From positions 16,984-80,983 of the forward strand of contig NZ_JARFPL010000005.1 of the NCBI RefSeq assembly GCF_029167205.1: a stretch of DNA of 64,000 bases, given 5' to 3'. The notes beneath the pieces were generated by a model. That model saw only the letters and a program-made list of their open reading frames with translations. It made no database searches and was not told the origin of the DNA. The stretch comes from Methanocrinis alkalitolerans (GTDB taxonomy: Archaea > Halobacteriota > Methanosarcinia > Methanotrichales > Methanotrichaceae). The translations under genes and the position numbers were made by a program. Shown here one piece after another: positions 41,940-51,194 of this stretch (position 1 is the first letter of the stretch; each line of letters opens with the position of its first letter).

Positions 41940-41970
41940 CGTGCCGACCTAAACTTCGTGCCGACCTAAA
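41940..41970 (-). repeat. 14-bp direct repeats (17-bp period) before the ferredoxin-AOR operon
   Basis: CGTGCCGACCTAAA occurs at 41940-41953 and again at 41957-41970. On the gene strand they read TTTAGGTCGGCACG, just downstream of an A/T-rich TATA-like GATTAATAATTAT (about 41982-41994), so they cover the likely transcription start. Two sites at near two-turn spacing fit a regulator, but none is identified. Confidence 0.55.
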
Positions 41971-42108
41971 ATTAGTTCGCATAATTATTAATCATTTCTA
42001 GTCCCCCGAGGGGCGGCGGAGAGGTCGGCAGCAGGTGGATCATCGGTGGAAGAGGGGCCGTCTGAAACGGCTGGTCTCTAAACCTCCCCCCTAGGCCGCC
42101 GTCGGAAC

Positions 42109-43221
42109 TCACTTGGCGTCTTCGAACCTCTTGCCCAGGGCATCGAGGACGTGGGGGAGGGTGGTGTACTCCATATCCTCCATGGGGAGCCTGTGGGGCT
42201 CGAAGGGACCGTGCCTTCTCATGTAGTCTGTGACCTCGTGGACCCTCTGCCTGGTGAGGTCGAAGGCGGGGTCTCTGAAAAGGTCGACGGGGCCGATGAG
42301 CATCCCTCTCGCGATCTGGAACCCCGCGGCTATGACCCTGGGGGGTCCGTCGAACCTGGTGCAGATGGCGTCCTCGAAGGCGCAGGGCATCAGGGGGCCG
42401 TTGTGGCTCCCTCTCATCCATCCGCTGACGAGGTGGCCGAGGGAGAAGGGCTCCAGGACCTCTCCAAGAGCGGGAAGCCCAGACTGGGCCCTTACCAGGG
42501 CGACGGGGTCGTCCTTTCCTACGTAGGTCCCCGCCGTCTGGTAGAGCTTCTCGGTGCTGATGACGGCGGCGGCCTCGTCTCCGGGGAGCTTCCCTGCTTT
42601 GGGGTAGACCCTCTTGATGACGTACCTGCTCTTGGCGCCGATGAGGGCGAGGATGTCGTACATCTCCGCAGGAGAGTCCATCAGAACCTTCTTGTGCTCC
42701 ATGATATCCCAGATCTCGAAGATGAACCCCCCGTGGATGTTGGGGTCGATGACGAGGCCAGCGGTGTTGAAGGGGTCGGCGAAGATCTTGAATATGGGGA
42801 GGTTGAAGGCCCCCGGCTCGGTCTTGTCCATCATGAAGGCGACTACCGGCTCCGCGCCCCGCTCGGCGAACTCCATCTCTGCGACTCCGGGCCCCATCCC
42901 CTTGATGTTGCCGCAGAAGGCGTCGCATAGGAGGTCCTGGCCGGCGCCGTAGAGCTTCAGCTCCTCGGCCTTCTCCGTCGCCTTGCACATCACCTCCCAG
43001 GCCAGGCCGTGGATCTCGGCGTTGTCCTCACCCAGACTGTGGGTCATCAGGAGCTGGAGGTCGTCGCCGACGGACATCACCTTGAAGTCTATGATCTTTC
43101 CATTGGCCTTCTCCTGGGCAAGAGACGACTCGGCGATCTCCTTCAGAGCCGGGTGAACGGTGGCGTGTCCGGGCCATCCTCCGACGTCTGCCTTGATTAA
43201 GCTGATAGTGATTTTGCTCAT
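42109..43221 (-). CDS. fbp: Fructose 1,6-bisphosphate aldolase/phosphatase (archaeal type V)
   Basis: 370 residues. The family start KITISLIKADVGGWPGHATV gives the first metal and phosphate ligands; LLMTHSLGEDNAEIHGLAWE, GPGVAEMEFAERGAEPVVAF and RQRVHEVTDYMRRHGPFEPH follow. One enzyme both joins triose phosphates and dephosphorylates FBP, so it drives gluconeogenesis from acetate carbon. It is divergent from RuBisCO across a 321-base spacer. Length is normal. Confidence 0.95.
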   Translation of the reverse strand: MSKITISLIKADVGGWPGHATVHPALKEIAESSLAQEKANGKIIDFKVMSVGDDLQLLMTHSLGEDNAEIHGLAWEVMCKATEKAEELKLYGAGQDLLCDAFCGNIKGMGPGVAEMEFAERGAEPVVAFMMDKTEPGAFNLPIFKIFADPFNTAGLVIDPNIHGGFIFEIWDIMEHKKVLMDSPAEMYDILALIGAKSRYVIKRVYPKAGKLPGDEAAAVISTEKLYQTAGTYVGKDDPVALVRAQSGLPALGEVLEPFSLGHLVSGWMRGSHNGPLMPCAFEDAICTRFDGPPRVIAAGFQIARGMLIGPVDLFRDPAFDLTRQRVHEVTDYMRRHGPFEPHRLPMEDMEYTTLPHVLDALGKRFEDAK

Positions 43222-43542
43222 TTACAATCCCCTCTATCCGGTCGACCCTTCTAATCGAAATCGAGATCTTTAACCCCCCCAACCGCCTTTGGCCGATGAC
43301 TGACAAGGGGAGCGTTGATTCGGATCGTTGCCAACCGGTCGCGGTGATTCTATTGCATCACGCTGTACCTGAACCCTTTTACCTGTTACGGTTCCGTTTT
43401 TTTACACCCAGATCCCGAAAGGGTCGGTTATCGATGGTATCCTCTATTCCGGGGCCGGGACTGGGGCCCGTGAATCGGAGAGGTCCAGAGAGTTTTATTA
43501 CGGGGGAGGGCCACCTCATACGTTGAGGAGCGTTCGAGGATT
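43222..43542. other. Divergent promoter region of fbp and rbcL (321 bases)
   Basis: Toward fbp (minus strand) GGTTAAAGAT near 43272 is TATA-like. Toward rbcL, AGTTTTATTACG near 43491 is TATA-like, 50 bases before the ATG. Between them GTGAT-N8-ATCAC (43344-43361) is a short inverted repeat. No small gene is seen. Confidence 0.5.
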
Positions 43543-44712
43543 ATGGAAGTCATAGCAAAATATCGCGTCGAGACCGATCTTCCCATTGAGAAGGCCGCAG
43601 AGGCTATCGCGGCGGAGCAGTCGACGGGGACCTGGACCGATGTAGAGCGTGAGAAGCTGGCATCTGACCTCTCGGCCCGGGTCGTGAGGGCGGAGGGAAA
43701 CTTCGCGTACGTCGCCTTCCCCGAAGAACTCTTCGAGGCCGGGAATATGCCTCAGTACCTCTCCGTCGTGGCCGGAAACCTCTTCGGCCTCGGAGACCTC
43801 AAGAAGGTCCGGCTCCTGGACGTCATCTTCCCCCAGAGCCTCGTCTCGGCTCACAAAGGTCCGAGGTTCGGCATAAAGGAGGCCCGGAAGATCCTCGGGG
43901 TCTTCGACCGTCCCCTGGTGGGGACGATCATCAAGCCGAAGGTGGGGCTCAGCCCCAGAGAGACCGCAGAGGTGGCGGGGCAGGCGGTGCGGGGCGGCCT
44001 CGACCTCATCAAGGATGACGAGACCCTCACCGACCAGTCCTTCTGCCCCATGGACGAGAGGGTGGAGGCGGTGATGGCGGAGCTATCGAAGGTCGAGGAA
44101 GAGACCGGGAAGAAGGCGTTCTACGCCGTCAACGTCACCAGTGGCGCCGAGGAGATCCTGGGGCGGGCCGAGGAGGTCATCGATCGCGGTGCCAACATGG
44201 TGATGGTGGACGTCCTCACATCGGGCTTCTCCGCCCTGGAGGTCCTCTCCCGAGGGGTAAAGGTACCCGTCCACGTCCACAGGACGATGCACGGAGCCTT
44301 CACCCGGGACAGAAGTCACGGGATATCGATGATACCGATATCCAGGCTCGTTCGGATGGCTGGGGGAACGAACCTCCATACCGGAAGCTACCTCGGCAAG
44401 ATGGCCGGCGACAGGGAGGAGAACGACCGGTGCAGGGACGCCCTGCGGGACGAATGGTACGGCCTATCCCCAGTCTTCCCCGTCGCTTCAGGGGGCGTCC
44501 ACCCCGGGAACGTCCGTCCCAACCTCGAAGGCTACGGGACCGACTGCATAGTCCAGGCGGGGGGCGGGGTCCACGGCCACCCATGGGGGACGACCGGCGG
44601 CGCGAAGGCGATGGTCCAGGCTGTGGAGGCCTGGATCGCCGGCGTATCGGAGGAGGAGTACGCCAGAAGCCACAAAGAGCTGGAAGCGGCGTTGAAGTTG
44701 TGGTCCCGGTGA
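43543..44712 (+). CDS. rbcL: Ribulose-1,5-bisphosphate carboxylase, form III
   Basis: 389 residues, a little shorter than the usual ~420. Catalytic residues are in place: Lys in GTIIKPKVGLSP; the carbamylated Lys with Asp/Glu in GGLDLIKDDETL; His in HVHRTMHGAF; loop-6 Lys in GKMAGD; ASGGVHPG and VQAGGGVHGHP phosphate sites. STGTWTDV near the start is typical of form III. With ribose-1,5-bisphosphate isomerase it converts nucleotide riboses to 3-phosphoglycerate. GAGGATT precedes the ATG. Confidence 0.95.
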   Translation: MEVIAKYRVETDLPIEKAAEAIAAEQSTGTWTDVEREKLASDLSARVVRAEGNFAYVAFPEELFEAGNMPQYLSVVAGNLFGLGDLKKVRLLDVIFPQSLVSAHKGPRFGIKEARKILGVFDRPLVGTIIKPKVGLSPRETAEVAGQAVRGGLDLIKDDETLTDQSFCPMDERVEAVMAELSKVEEETGKKAFYAVNVTSGAEEILGRAEEVIDRGANMVMVDVLTSGFSALEVLSRGVKVPVHVHRTMHGAFTRDRSHGISMIPISRLVRMAGGTNLHTGSYLGKMAGDREENDRCRDALRDEWYGLSPVFPVASGGVHPGNVRPNLEGYGTDCIVQAGGGVHGHPWGTTGGAKAMVQAVEAWIAGVSEEEYARSHKELEAALKLWSR

Positions 44713-44753
44713 GATATTCCAGAACGGGAGACGATGTACCCCAAAACCGAAGA

Positions 44754-44763
44754 GTTTATATTG
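44754..44763 (+). promoter_or_regulatory. Likely promoter of the ATP synthase operon
   Basis: GTTTATATTG preceded by purines (CGAAGA) fits an archaeal BRE/TATA pair. It would start RNA near 44785 and leave a leader of about 70 bases before ahaH. No other TATA-like element is seen between rbcL and ahaH. Confidence 0.55.
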
Positions 44764-44856
44764 TTACATGTTATGAGGAGAGAGCGTTTATCACAGCTTG
44801 AGTGATTGTAGCGCTGTCTGAAAACGGTAAAGATGTAGTGAGGGTAGAGGGATCAG

Positions 44857-45183
44857 ATGACGAGACACGAAATCTTATCGAAGATTAAGCAGGCGGAAGC
44901 CGATGCTCAAGCCAGCATCGAGCGGGCCCAACAAGAGCGAGACAAGCGAATCGCCGATGCCACTGTCGAAGCGACGAACATTGTGAGAAACGCCGAGGCT
45001 GAATCGCAAGAGTATTATGAAAAGCGTCTTGCAGACGCCAACAACGCAGTTCAGTCCAAGAAGCAGTCGATCATCGATGAAGGGATGAAGAGCGTAAATG
45101 CGATGAGGGGCAACGCCAGCGCGAAGGTGGACAAAGCAGTAGAACATCTATTAAAGGAGTTTATGGGGTTGTTGCATGCTTAG
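44857..45183 (+). CDS. ahaH: A-type ATP synthase subunit H (peripheral stalk)
   Basis: 108 residues, highly charged and fully alpha-helical with heptad-like ARK/E repeats (KQAEADAQASIERAQQERDK), the right-handed coiled-coil that pairs with subunit E as the stator. GAGGGATC lies before the ATG. First gene of the H-I-K-E-C-F-A-B-D-G operon; its stop overlaps ahaI by eight bases. Confidence 0.9.
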   Translation: MTRHEILSKIKQAEADAQASIERAQQERDKRIADATVEATNIVRNAEAESQEYYEKRLADANNAVQSKKQSIIDEGMKSVNAMRGNASAKVDKAVEHLLKEFMGLLHA

Positions 45184-47242
45184 ACCCGTTGAGATGAGTC
45201 GTGTTGTCGTCGCCGGGTCGAATAAGGTTGTAGAACCTATCATAGAGAAGTTGCACGAGATGAACCTGTTGCACCTCGTCAACTATTCTGGTGCTGATGA
45301 ATCCTTCGAGATGGGCAAGTCCCTGGAAAAGGCTTCTTTATACGCCGAACAGCTCATAAAGCTCCGGTCCATCGAGAGATACCTGGATATCAGCGACAAG
45401 ATGCCTGACAAACAGTTCCCAGAGTCTCAGGTCCTCTCGCAGATGGACGGGATCCTCGGCAGCGTCGGCGACGATGTTATCGCTACCGCCGAGCGGATCG
45501 CTGAGATCGATAACGAGATCAAGGTCAAGCAGGATCAGGCCAAGTCCCTGAAACCCCTGGCCGGGCTTCCGCTTGATCTGGAGCTTTTATACGGCTACGA
45601 CTCCCTCGCAGCTTTTGTGGGGACCGTCGCATCTCCCGTAGAGGCCGACGTCTCGAAGGTCTCATACGTCAACGAGGTATTCTCTTCAACTTCAGGTGGA
45701 ACGAACGCTGTGGCGGTCTTCGTGCCGGTGGAGAAGGCAGGAGATGTTTCAGCGGTTCTCTCTGAGCACGGGTTCTCTGAGGTATCCGTACCCCGGGGAC
45801 TGACCGGAAGCGTCGCCGGTGCCATAAGCACCCTCGAGTCCGACGCCAAGAGGCTGGAGGGAGAGAAGGCGCCGCTGGAGAAGAAGCTGAAGGATCTCAA
45901 AGCTCAGCACGAGGACCTTATTCTGGCCATCGACGAGCACATATCGATACAGTCCCAGAAGGCTGAGTCGCCCCTGAGGTTCGCCTCGACGGAGAACGCC
46001 TTCGTAGTCGACGGTTGGGTGCCTACCGGTCAGTTCGATATGATGAAGAAGGAACTGGAGAGCGTATCTGGGAGCCGGGTCCAGGTAGAGATGCTGGAGA
46101 GTTCCGAGGCTGAGAAGCTCGTCGAGGGCGGCGAGGACATCCCCACAAAGATGGACAACCCCAAGGTGGTCCGACCCTTCGAGCTGATCACGCGGCTCTT
46201 TGCCATTCCTGAGTACAAGGAGTTCGACCCGACGCCTCTGATATTCGTCTTCTTCCCGCTGATGTTCGGCCTGATCTTGGGAGATGTAGGGTACGGATTG
46301 ATCATATTCCTCGTCATGCTGATGCTCCGGCGAAAGTTCAGGACGCCAGGCTGGCAGTCTCTGATAAGCATCGTCATGATATCGAGCATATGGGCTATAA
46401 TATTCGGTATCCTATTCGGAGAGTTCTTCGGGCCACTCGGATTGTGGGCCTACATATTCAGTGGCGCTCACCACGTGGGGCTTCTGGGGACGGTGGCCCA
46501 TCCGCACAGCATCGGCATCGACTTTGGACCTGAATTCTACGGTCCCCTTGGAAGGATTGGCCCCACAATTGCCGGCTTTGCTGGCCCCGTATTCCCGATG
46601 TTCAGGTTGGAGACCGCCTCTGTTCTTGTGTTGATCGGGATCAGCCTATTCATCGGCGTCATCCACACGGGCGTTGGTTCTATCCTGGGCGTAAAGAACG
46701 AGCTGGCGTACGGTGAGAAGAAGCACGCCTACTTCGAGAGGCTCCCCGTGCTCCTCTTCCAGGTCTTCTTCGTCGTTGGTCTTCTGGGAATGATCATTGG
46801 GGGATTGAGCCATCCGCTCGTAATCTTGAGCGCGGTGATCCTCGTCGTTTCCATAGGCATGATGGTGAAGGGTCCCGAAGGGGTCATGGGCGTAACTCAC
46901 GTGCCCTTCTTTGTGAGCAACCTGATATCCTACCTGCGACTTCTGGCCATAGGCCTCGCATCGGTGGGCGTCGCTTTCGCTGCAAACCAGCTGGCATTCT
47001 ACGTTGCGATGCCGATGCTGAGCGGCGGAGGACATGATGGCTTCACGACGATCGCGATCGTCGTCGGTATAGTTGTATTGGTCACTGTTCACTTCATCAA
47101 CCTGCTCCTGGGGATCCTCTCTCCGTTCATGCACCCTCTGAGGTTGCATTACGTGGAGATGTTCACCAAGTTCTACAGCGGTCATGGTGGTGGAGTTGAG
47201 TACTCACCCTTCGGACGTGTCCGAAGGTTCCTGAGAGATTGA
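45176..47242 (+). CDS. ahaI: A-type ATP synthase subunit I (membrane stator subunit a)
   Basis: 688 residues: a soluble N-terminal half with long coiled-coil segments, then about eight TM helices from FVFFPLMFGLILGDVGYG (near residue 360) onward. The ion-path helix has SNLISYLRLLAIGLASVGVA with the essential Arg. It anchors the stator and forms the ion half-channels against the c-ring. Length fits the family. Confidence 0.95.
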   Translation: MLRPVEMSRVVVAGSNKVVEPIIEKLHEMNLLHLVNYSGADESFEMGKSLEKASLYAEQLIKLRSIERYLDISDKMPDKQFPESQVLSQMDGILGSVGDDVIATAERIAEIDNEIKVKQDQAKSLKPLAGLPLDLELLYGYDSLAAFVGTVASPVEADVSKVSYVNEVFSSTSGGTNAVAVFVPVEKAGDVSAVLSEHGFSEVSVPRGLTGSVAGAISTLESDAKRLEGEKAPLEKKLKDLKAQHEDLILAIDEHISIQSQKAESPLRFASTENAFVVDGWVPTGQFDMMKKELESVSGSRVQVEMLESSEAEKLVEGGEDIPTKMDNPKVVRPFELITRLFAIPEYKEFDPTPLIFVFFPLMFGLILGDVGYGLIIFLVMLMLRRKFRTPGWQSLISIVMISSIWAIIFGILFGEFFGPLGLWAYIFSGAHHVGLLGTVAHPHSIGIDFGPEFYGPLGRIGPTIAGFAGPVFPMFRLETASVLVLIGISLFIGVIHTGVGSILGVKNELAYGEKKHAYFERLPVLLFQVFFVVGLLGMIIGGLSHPLVILSAVILVVSIGMMVKGPEGVMGVTHVPFFVSNLISYLRLLAIGLASVGVAFAANQLAFYVAMPMLSGGGHDGFTTIAIVVGIVVLVTVHFINLLLGILSPFMHPLRLHYVEMFTKFYSGHGGGVEYSPFGRVRRFLRD

Positions 47243-47275
47243 GCGATTAGGATTAATTAACGGAGGGATAAGGAA

Positions 47276-47533
47276 ATGGTAGTAGAAAATATTGTCGATG
47301 GTGGAATACTGTACGGACTTATAGCTGTTGGCGCCGGTCTTGCGACTGGACTTGCCGGTATTGGTGCAGGTGTTGGTGAGCAGGGTATCGGAGCTGCTGT
47401 GGTTGGTGTCGTGGCAGAGGAGCCCGGCTTCCTGGGCAAGGGTCTCTTCCTGATGCTTCTGCCCGAGACGCTCATCATCTTCGGTCTTGCTGTTTCGCTG
47501 ATCCTGATGTTCGCCTGGACGCCCTTCGCGTGA
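47276..47533 (+). CDS. ahaK: A-type ATP synthase subunit K (c-ring proteolipid)
   Basis: 85 residues with two TM helices: a Gly-rich first (IAVGAGLATGLAGIGAGVGE) and a second with the ion-binding Glu in LLPETLIIFGLAVSLI. This is a single-hairpin c subunit. The first helix has GxGxG packing and an E at the helix end (GVGEQ), a pattern also seen in Methanosarcina, where both H+ and Na+ use has been reported. SD GGAGGGAT lies in front. Confidence 0.95.
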   Translation: MVVENIVDGGILYGLIAVGAGLATGLAGIGAGVGEQGIGAAVVGVVAEEPGFLGKGLFLMLLPETLIIFGLAVSLILMFAWTPFA

Positions 47534-47562
47534 ATTCGCCATCCTGAGCGAGGTCGAGAGGA

Positions 47563-48111
47563 ATGGCACTAGACGCAGTAGTTGAGGACATCCTTGCCTC
47601 CAGCAAGAGCAAGGTCGCGGAGATAAACGCCGAGACCGAGCAAGAGGTTGCAAGGATACTTAATGAAGCCAGAGAACGTGCCGCGGAAATCAAGTCCGAA
47701 AAAGAAGGGGAGGCAGACAGCGCCGTAGAGGCTCTCGAGCGCAGGGTAATATCCAGCGCTCATCTTCAGGTGAAGAGGGCGGAGCTGAACGTGCGCAAAG
47801 ATCTCATGGATGAGACTCGTAAGAAGCTCGTCGAGGCGGTATCAAAGCTGCCCGAGAAGGAGAACGAGAACCTCATCAAGGAGATCGTCAAGCCCTACAA
47901 CCTGAAAGAGATGAAGGTCAAGTCCAGCAAGAAGGACGAGGCCTTCGTCTCTTCTCTTGCCCCCAACTTTGTCGGGACTGTCGATACCGCTGGCGGAGTC
48001 GTAATAGAGAGCGAAGATGGATCGATGAGCTACGATCACACCTACGAAACTCTGGCGAGTGAAGCATTCAGCAAGTCCATGAAAGACGTCTCCAAGATAC
48101 TGTTTGGGTGA
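47563..48111 (+). CDS. ahaE: A-type ATP synthase subunit E
   Basis: 182 residues: long N-terminal helix (ASSKSKVAEINAETEQEVAR) pairing with subunit H, and a globular C-terminal domain (GTVDTAGGVVIESEDGSMSY) that caps the A3B3 head. GAGAGGA precedes the ATG. It is 29 bases after ahaK. Confidence 0.92.
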   Translation: MALDAVVEDILASSKSKVAEINAETEQEVARILNEARERAAEIKSEKEGEADSAVEALERRVISSAHLQVKRAELNVRKDLMDETRKKLVEAVSKLPEKENENLIKEIVKPYNLKEMKVKSSKKDEAFVSSLAPNFVGTVDTAGGVVIESEDGSMSYDHTYETLASEAFSKSMKDVSKILFG

Positions 48112-48115
48112 GTCC

Positions 48116-49159
48116 ATGCCGGTACTACGTTTGCCGAAGTTCGGAAAACCGGTGAAGTACGCATACATCACGGGCAGAGTTAGGGCTATGAAGACCAAAC
48201 TCATACCCCACGAGATGTATCAGAGGATGCTCGGCATGGAGATACCCGAGATCACCCGTTACTTGGAGGAGACCCAATACAAGGAAGAGATCGATTCGAT
48301 GGCCAAGGACCACTCCGGCGCTGAGCTGGTGGAGTACGCCACCTTCGCCAACCTTGCCAATACCTACAGGAAGCTCCTGAGGGTTTCGATCGATGAACCT
48401 CAGTTCCTCATTCTCGAGTACTTGAGGCGTTGGGATATCTGGAACATCAAGACGATACTCCGAGGCAAGTTCCACGGGGCGAGCGAAGAGGAGATAATGA
48501 AGTATCTCGTCCCTGCCGGCGAGCTGGATCCAGAGTTTCTGGAGGGCCTTGCCAAGAAGGAGAAGATCGAGGAGGTCATACAGGCTTTCGATGGGACTGA
48601 CTACTACGAGGCTCTAACTCAGTTCGATGGACATATGCTCTCTTCGGTGGAGAACGCCCTGGACAAACTGTATTACTTCCGGATGGAACGGGCTGTAGGC
48701 GGCACCCTCTCTGTTGGTAGCGGCCTCCTTCTCAAGTACGTCCGCAAGGAAATCGACGTCAAGAACCTGGTCACCCTATTCCGGATGAACAAGGCCGGAA
48801 TCGAGGCAAGCGTAATACAGGAGAACCTGATCCCCGGCGGGAAGCTCCACGACGAGCTGAGCCGGATGGCGGGCCAGTCTTACAACGAGTTCGTCCGAGG
48901 GCTTGAAGGCTATCCCTTCTGGAGCGCCATATCTGACGTCGCGGCCGAAGGAGGCAGTGTGAGCAGGATAGAGGCGCGGCTGCGGGCATATCTGGTGAGG
49001 TACGCCTGGGCGATATCGAACTATCATCCTCTGTCCATCCTTCCTGTGCTCGGTTATATCGTCAGCAAAGATACCGAAGTCTCAAACATCAGGAAGATCG
49101 TCCGCGGCAAAGAGGCGGGACTTTCTGCTGAACTCATCGAAGAACTGGTGGTGGCGTAA
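48116..49159 (+). CDS. ahaC: A-type ATP synthase subunit C
   Basis: 347 residues, all helical, of the V/A-type subunit C/d family (YAYITGRVRAMKTKLIPHEM; NIKTILRGKFHGASEEEIMK). It forms the funnel that couples the central stalk to the c-ring. ATG 48116 with GGGTGAG in front is chosen over TTG 48104, which overlaps ahaE. Its stop overlaps ahaF (TAATG). Confidence 0.93.
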   Translation: MPVLRLPKFGKPVKYAYITGRVRAMKTKLIPHEMYQRMLGMEIPEITRYLEETQYKEEIDSMAKDHSGAELVEYATFANLANTYRKLLRVSIDEPQFLILEYLRRWDIWNIKTILRGKFHGASEEEIMKYLVPAGELDPEFLEGLAKKEKIEEVIQAFDGTDYYEALTQFDGHMLSSVENALDKLYYFRMERAVGGTLSVGSGLLLKYVRKEIDVKNLVTLFRMNKAGIEASVIQENLIPGGKLHDELSRMAGQSYNEFVRGLEGYPFWSAISDVAAEGGSVSRIEARLRAYLVRYAWAISNYHPLSILPVLGYIVSKDTEVSNIRKIVRGKEAGLSAELIEELVVA

Positions 49160-49458
49160 TGCAGATCGCAGTCATCGGCAGCGGTGATGCCGTAATAGGT
49201 TTCACCCTGGCAGGTGTGAGGAAGGCTTACGAGGCCACTTCAGAAGATGAGCTGATCGCCAAGATCGAAGAGGTCATGGCGGATCCTGATGTAGGAATTC
49301 TGGTCTTGAGCCAGTCGGATTTCAACAATCTCCCCTCAAGGCTGAGGGGAACGCTTACCGACTCTGTAAAGCCGACGGTGATCTCCATCGGAACTGAGCA
49401 GAGCACAGAGATGAGAGAGAAGATTAAAAGGGCAATAGGTGTTGATTTATGGAAGTAG
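49159..49458 (+). CDS. ahaF: A-type ATP synthase subunit F
   Basis: 99 residues with the CheY-like subunit F fold: QIAVIGSGDAVIGFTLAGVR, IEEVMADPDVGILVLSQSDF, then a C-terminal helix that contacts the rotor. Overlaps the start of ahaA by ten bases. Confidence 0.93.
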   Translation: MQIAVIGSGDAVIGFTLAGVRKAYEATSEDELIAKIEEVMADPDVGILVLSQSDFNNLPSRLRGTLTDSVKPTVISIGTEQSTEMREKIKRAIGVDLWK

Positions 49459-51182
49459 GCGCGGGCAAAGTTTACAGAATTGCCGGGCCGGTGGTGCAAG
49501 CTACAGGTCTTAAATCTCACATGTATGACCTGGTCTTGGTCGGCGAAGAGGGGCTGATGAGCGAGGTCATCGGCATCGCCGGGGACAAGCACGTCATTCA
49601 GGTATACGAAGATACCGCGGGCGTGAAGCCGGGCGAACCCGTCAAGGAGACCGGTGCACCCCTGGTAGCACAACTCGGTCCAGGGATTCTTACCTCTATT
49701 TATGACGGCATCCAGAGACCTCTCCCCCAGCTGGTGGAGGCTTCTGGAAACTTCATCAGCAGAGGTCTTTTCGTTGATGGTATCGATCATAAGAAGAAGT
49801 GGGAGTTCACCCCCGTCGCAAAGAAGGGCGACAAGGTGGAGCCGGGACAGACGATCGGAACCGTCCAGGAACAGCTCCTCATCAAGCACAAGATAATGAT
49901 GCCTCCAGACAAGAGGGGCACCATAAAGGAGGTCCATTCCGGCAACTTCAACGTCGAAGACACGATCTGTGTCCTGGAGGACGGAACCGAGCTTCCCATG
50001 ATCCAGTACTGGCCGGTCCGAAGAGCGAGGCCTTCAAGATCTAAAGAGGCTCCCACCATCCCCCTGAGGACGGGACAGAGGGTCATTGACGGCTTCTTCT
50101 CCCTGGCCAAGGGCGGAACCGCGGCCATCCCCGGCGGCTTTGGCACCGGCAAGACGGTCATGCAGCAGACCCTCTCCAAGTGGTCGGACGTCGACATAGT
50201 CGTCTACGTCGGCTGTGGTGAGCGCGGCAACGAGATGGCGGACCTGCTCCACGAGTTCCCGGAGCTGGTGGACCCCAGGACCGACAGGCCCCTGATGGAG
50301 AGGTCCATCGTCTACGCCAACACCTCGAACATGCCCGTGGCCGCGAGGGAGGCGTCCATCTACACCGGGATCACCACTGCAGAGTACTATAGAGATATGG
50401 GATACGACGTCATGATGACCGCCGACTCCACATCTCGGTGGGCAGAGGCGATGAGAGAGCTCTCCAGCCGTCTTGAAGAGATGCCTGGTGAGGAAGGGTA
50501 TCCCGCTTACCTCGGGGCGAGGCTCGCCGACTTCTACGAGAGGTCCGGCAGGGTGACCACCCTGGAGGGCACAGAGGGTTCCATCAGCATCGTAGGAGCG
50601 GTCAGTCCCCCCGGAGGAGACTTCACCGAGCCCGTAACTCAGAACACCCTCCGTATCACGAAGGTATTCTGGGCTCTCGACTCTAAGCTCACCCAGAGGC
50701 GTCACTTCCCGTCGATCAACTGGCTGGACAGCTACTCCCTCTACGACCTGGCACTGGAGCCGTGGTTCGTAGAGAACGTATCTCCCGACTGGAACAAGAA
50801 CAAGAGGCGTGCCATGGAGATCCTCCAGGAGAACGCCGAGCTGGAAGAGATCGTGATGCTCGTCGGCTCCGACGCTCTGCCAGAGGATCAGCAGCTGACC
50901 CTCGAGGTCGCGAGGATGATCATCAACTTCTGGCTGGCTCAGAGCGCCTTCCACCCGGTGGACACATTCTGTCCCTACAAGAAGCAGTTCGACCTGCTGA
51001 AGGCCATCCTCCAGTTCAGGGATCACGCCTTCGAGGCTCTCGCCCGTGGCGTTCCCACCGACGTGATCCTCGGGACTCCCTCGAAGGACGCCCTGGCAAA
51101 GGTCAGACTTCTTGAGGACTACGAGCCGGAGCTCGCGAAGGTGCAGGCTCAGATGGAGAGCGAGTTCAAGACGATGGCATGA
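49449..51182 (+). CDS. ahaA: A-type ATP synthase catalytic subunit A
   Basis: 577 residues. The P-loop GGFGTGKTVMQQTLSKW sits near residue 235; the non-homologous bulge region lies before it; VGCGERGNEMADLLHEFPEL and MTADSTSRWAEAMRELSSRL are the catalytic and arginine-coupling parts. Site of ATP synthesis. The usual Ser in GPFGSGKT is Thr here. No intein is present. Confidence 0.97.
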   Translation: MEVGAGKVYRIAGPVVQATGLKSHMYDLVLVGEEGLMSEVIGIAGDKHVIQVYEDTAGVKPGEPVKETGAPLVAQLGPGILTSIYDGIQRPLPQLVEASGNFISRGLFVDGIDHKKKWEFTPVAKKGDKVEPGQTIGTVQEQLLIKHKIMMPPDKRGTIKEVHSGNFNVEDTICVLEDGTELPMIQYWPVRRARPSRSKEAPTIPLRTGQRVIDGFFSLAKGGTAAIPGGFGTGKTVMQQTLSKWSDVDIVVYVGCGERGNEMADLLHEFPELVDPRTDRPLMERSIVYANTSNMPVAAREASIYTGITTAEYYRDMGYDVMMTADSTSRWAEAMRELSSRLEEMPGEEGYPAYLGARLADFYERSGRVTTLEGTEGSISIVGAVSPPGGDFTEPVTQNTLRITKVFWALDSKLTQRRHFPSINWLDSYSLYDLALEPWFVENVSPDWNKNKRRAMEILQENAELEEIVMLVGSDALPEDQQLTLEVARMIINFWLAQSAFHPVDTFCPYKKQFDLLKAILQFRDHAFEALARGVPTDVILGTPSKDALAKVRLLEDYEPELAKVQAQMESEFKTMA

Positions 51183-51194
51183 GGGTGGTTTTCA

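Noticed and set aside
43344..43361. Operator between fbp and rbcL (GTGAT-N8-ATCAC)
   Set aside because: Only 5-bp arms; expected by chance in a 321-base spacer, so not claimed as a finding.
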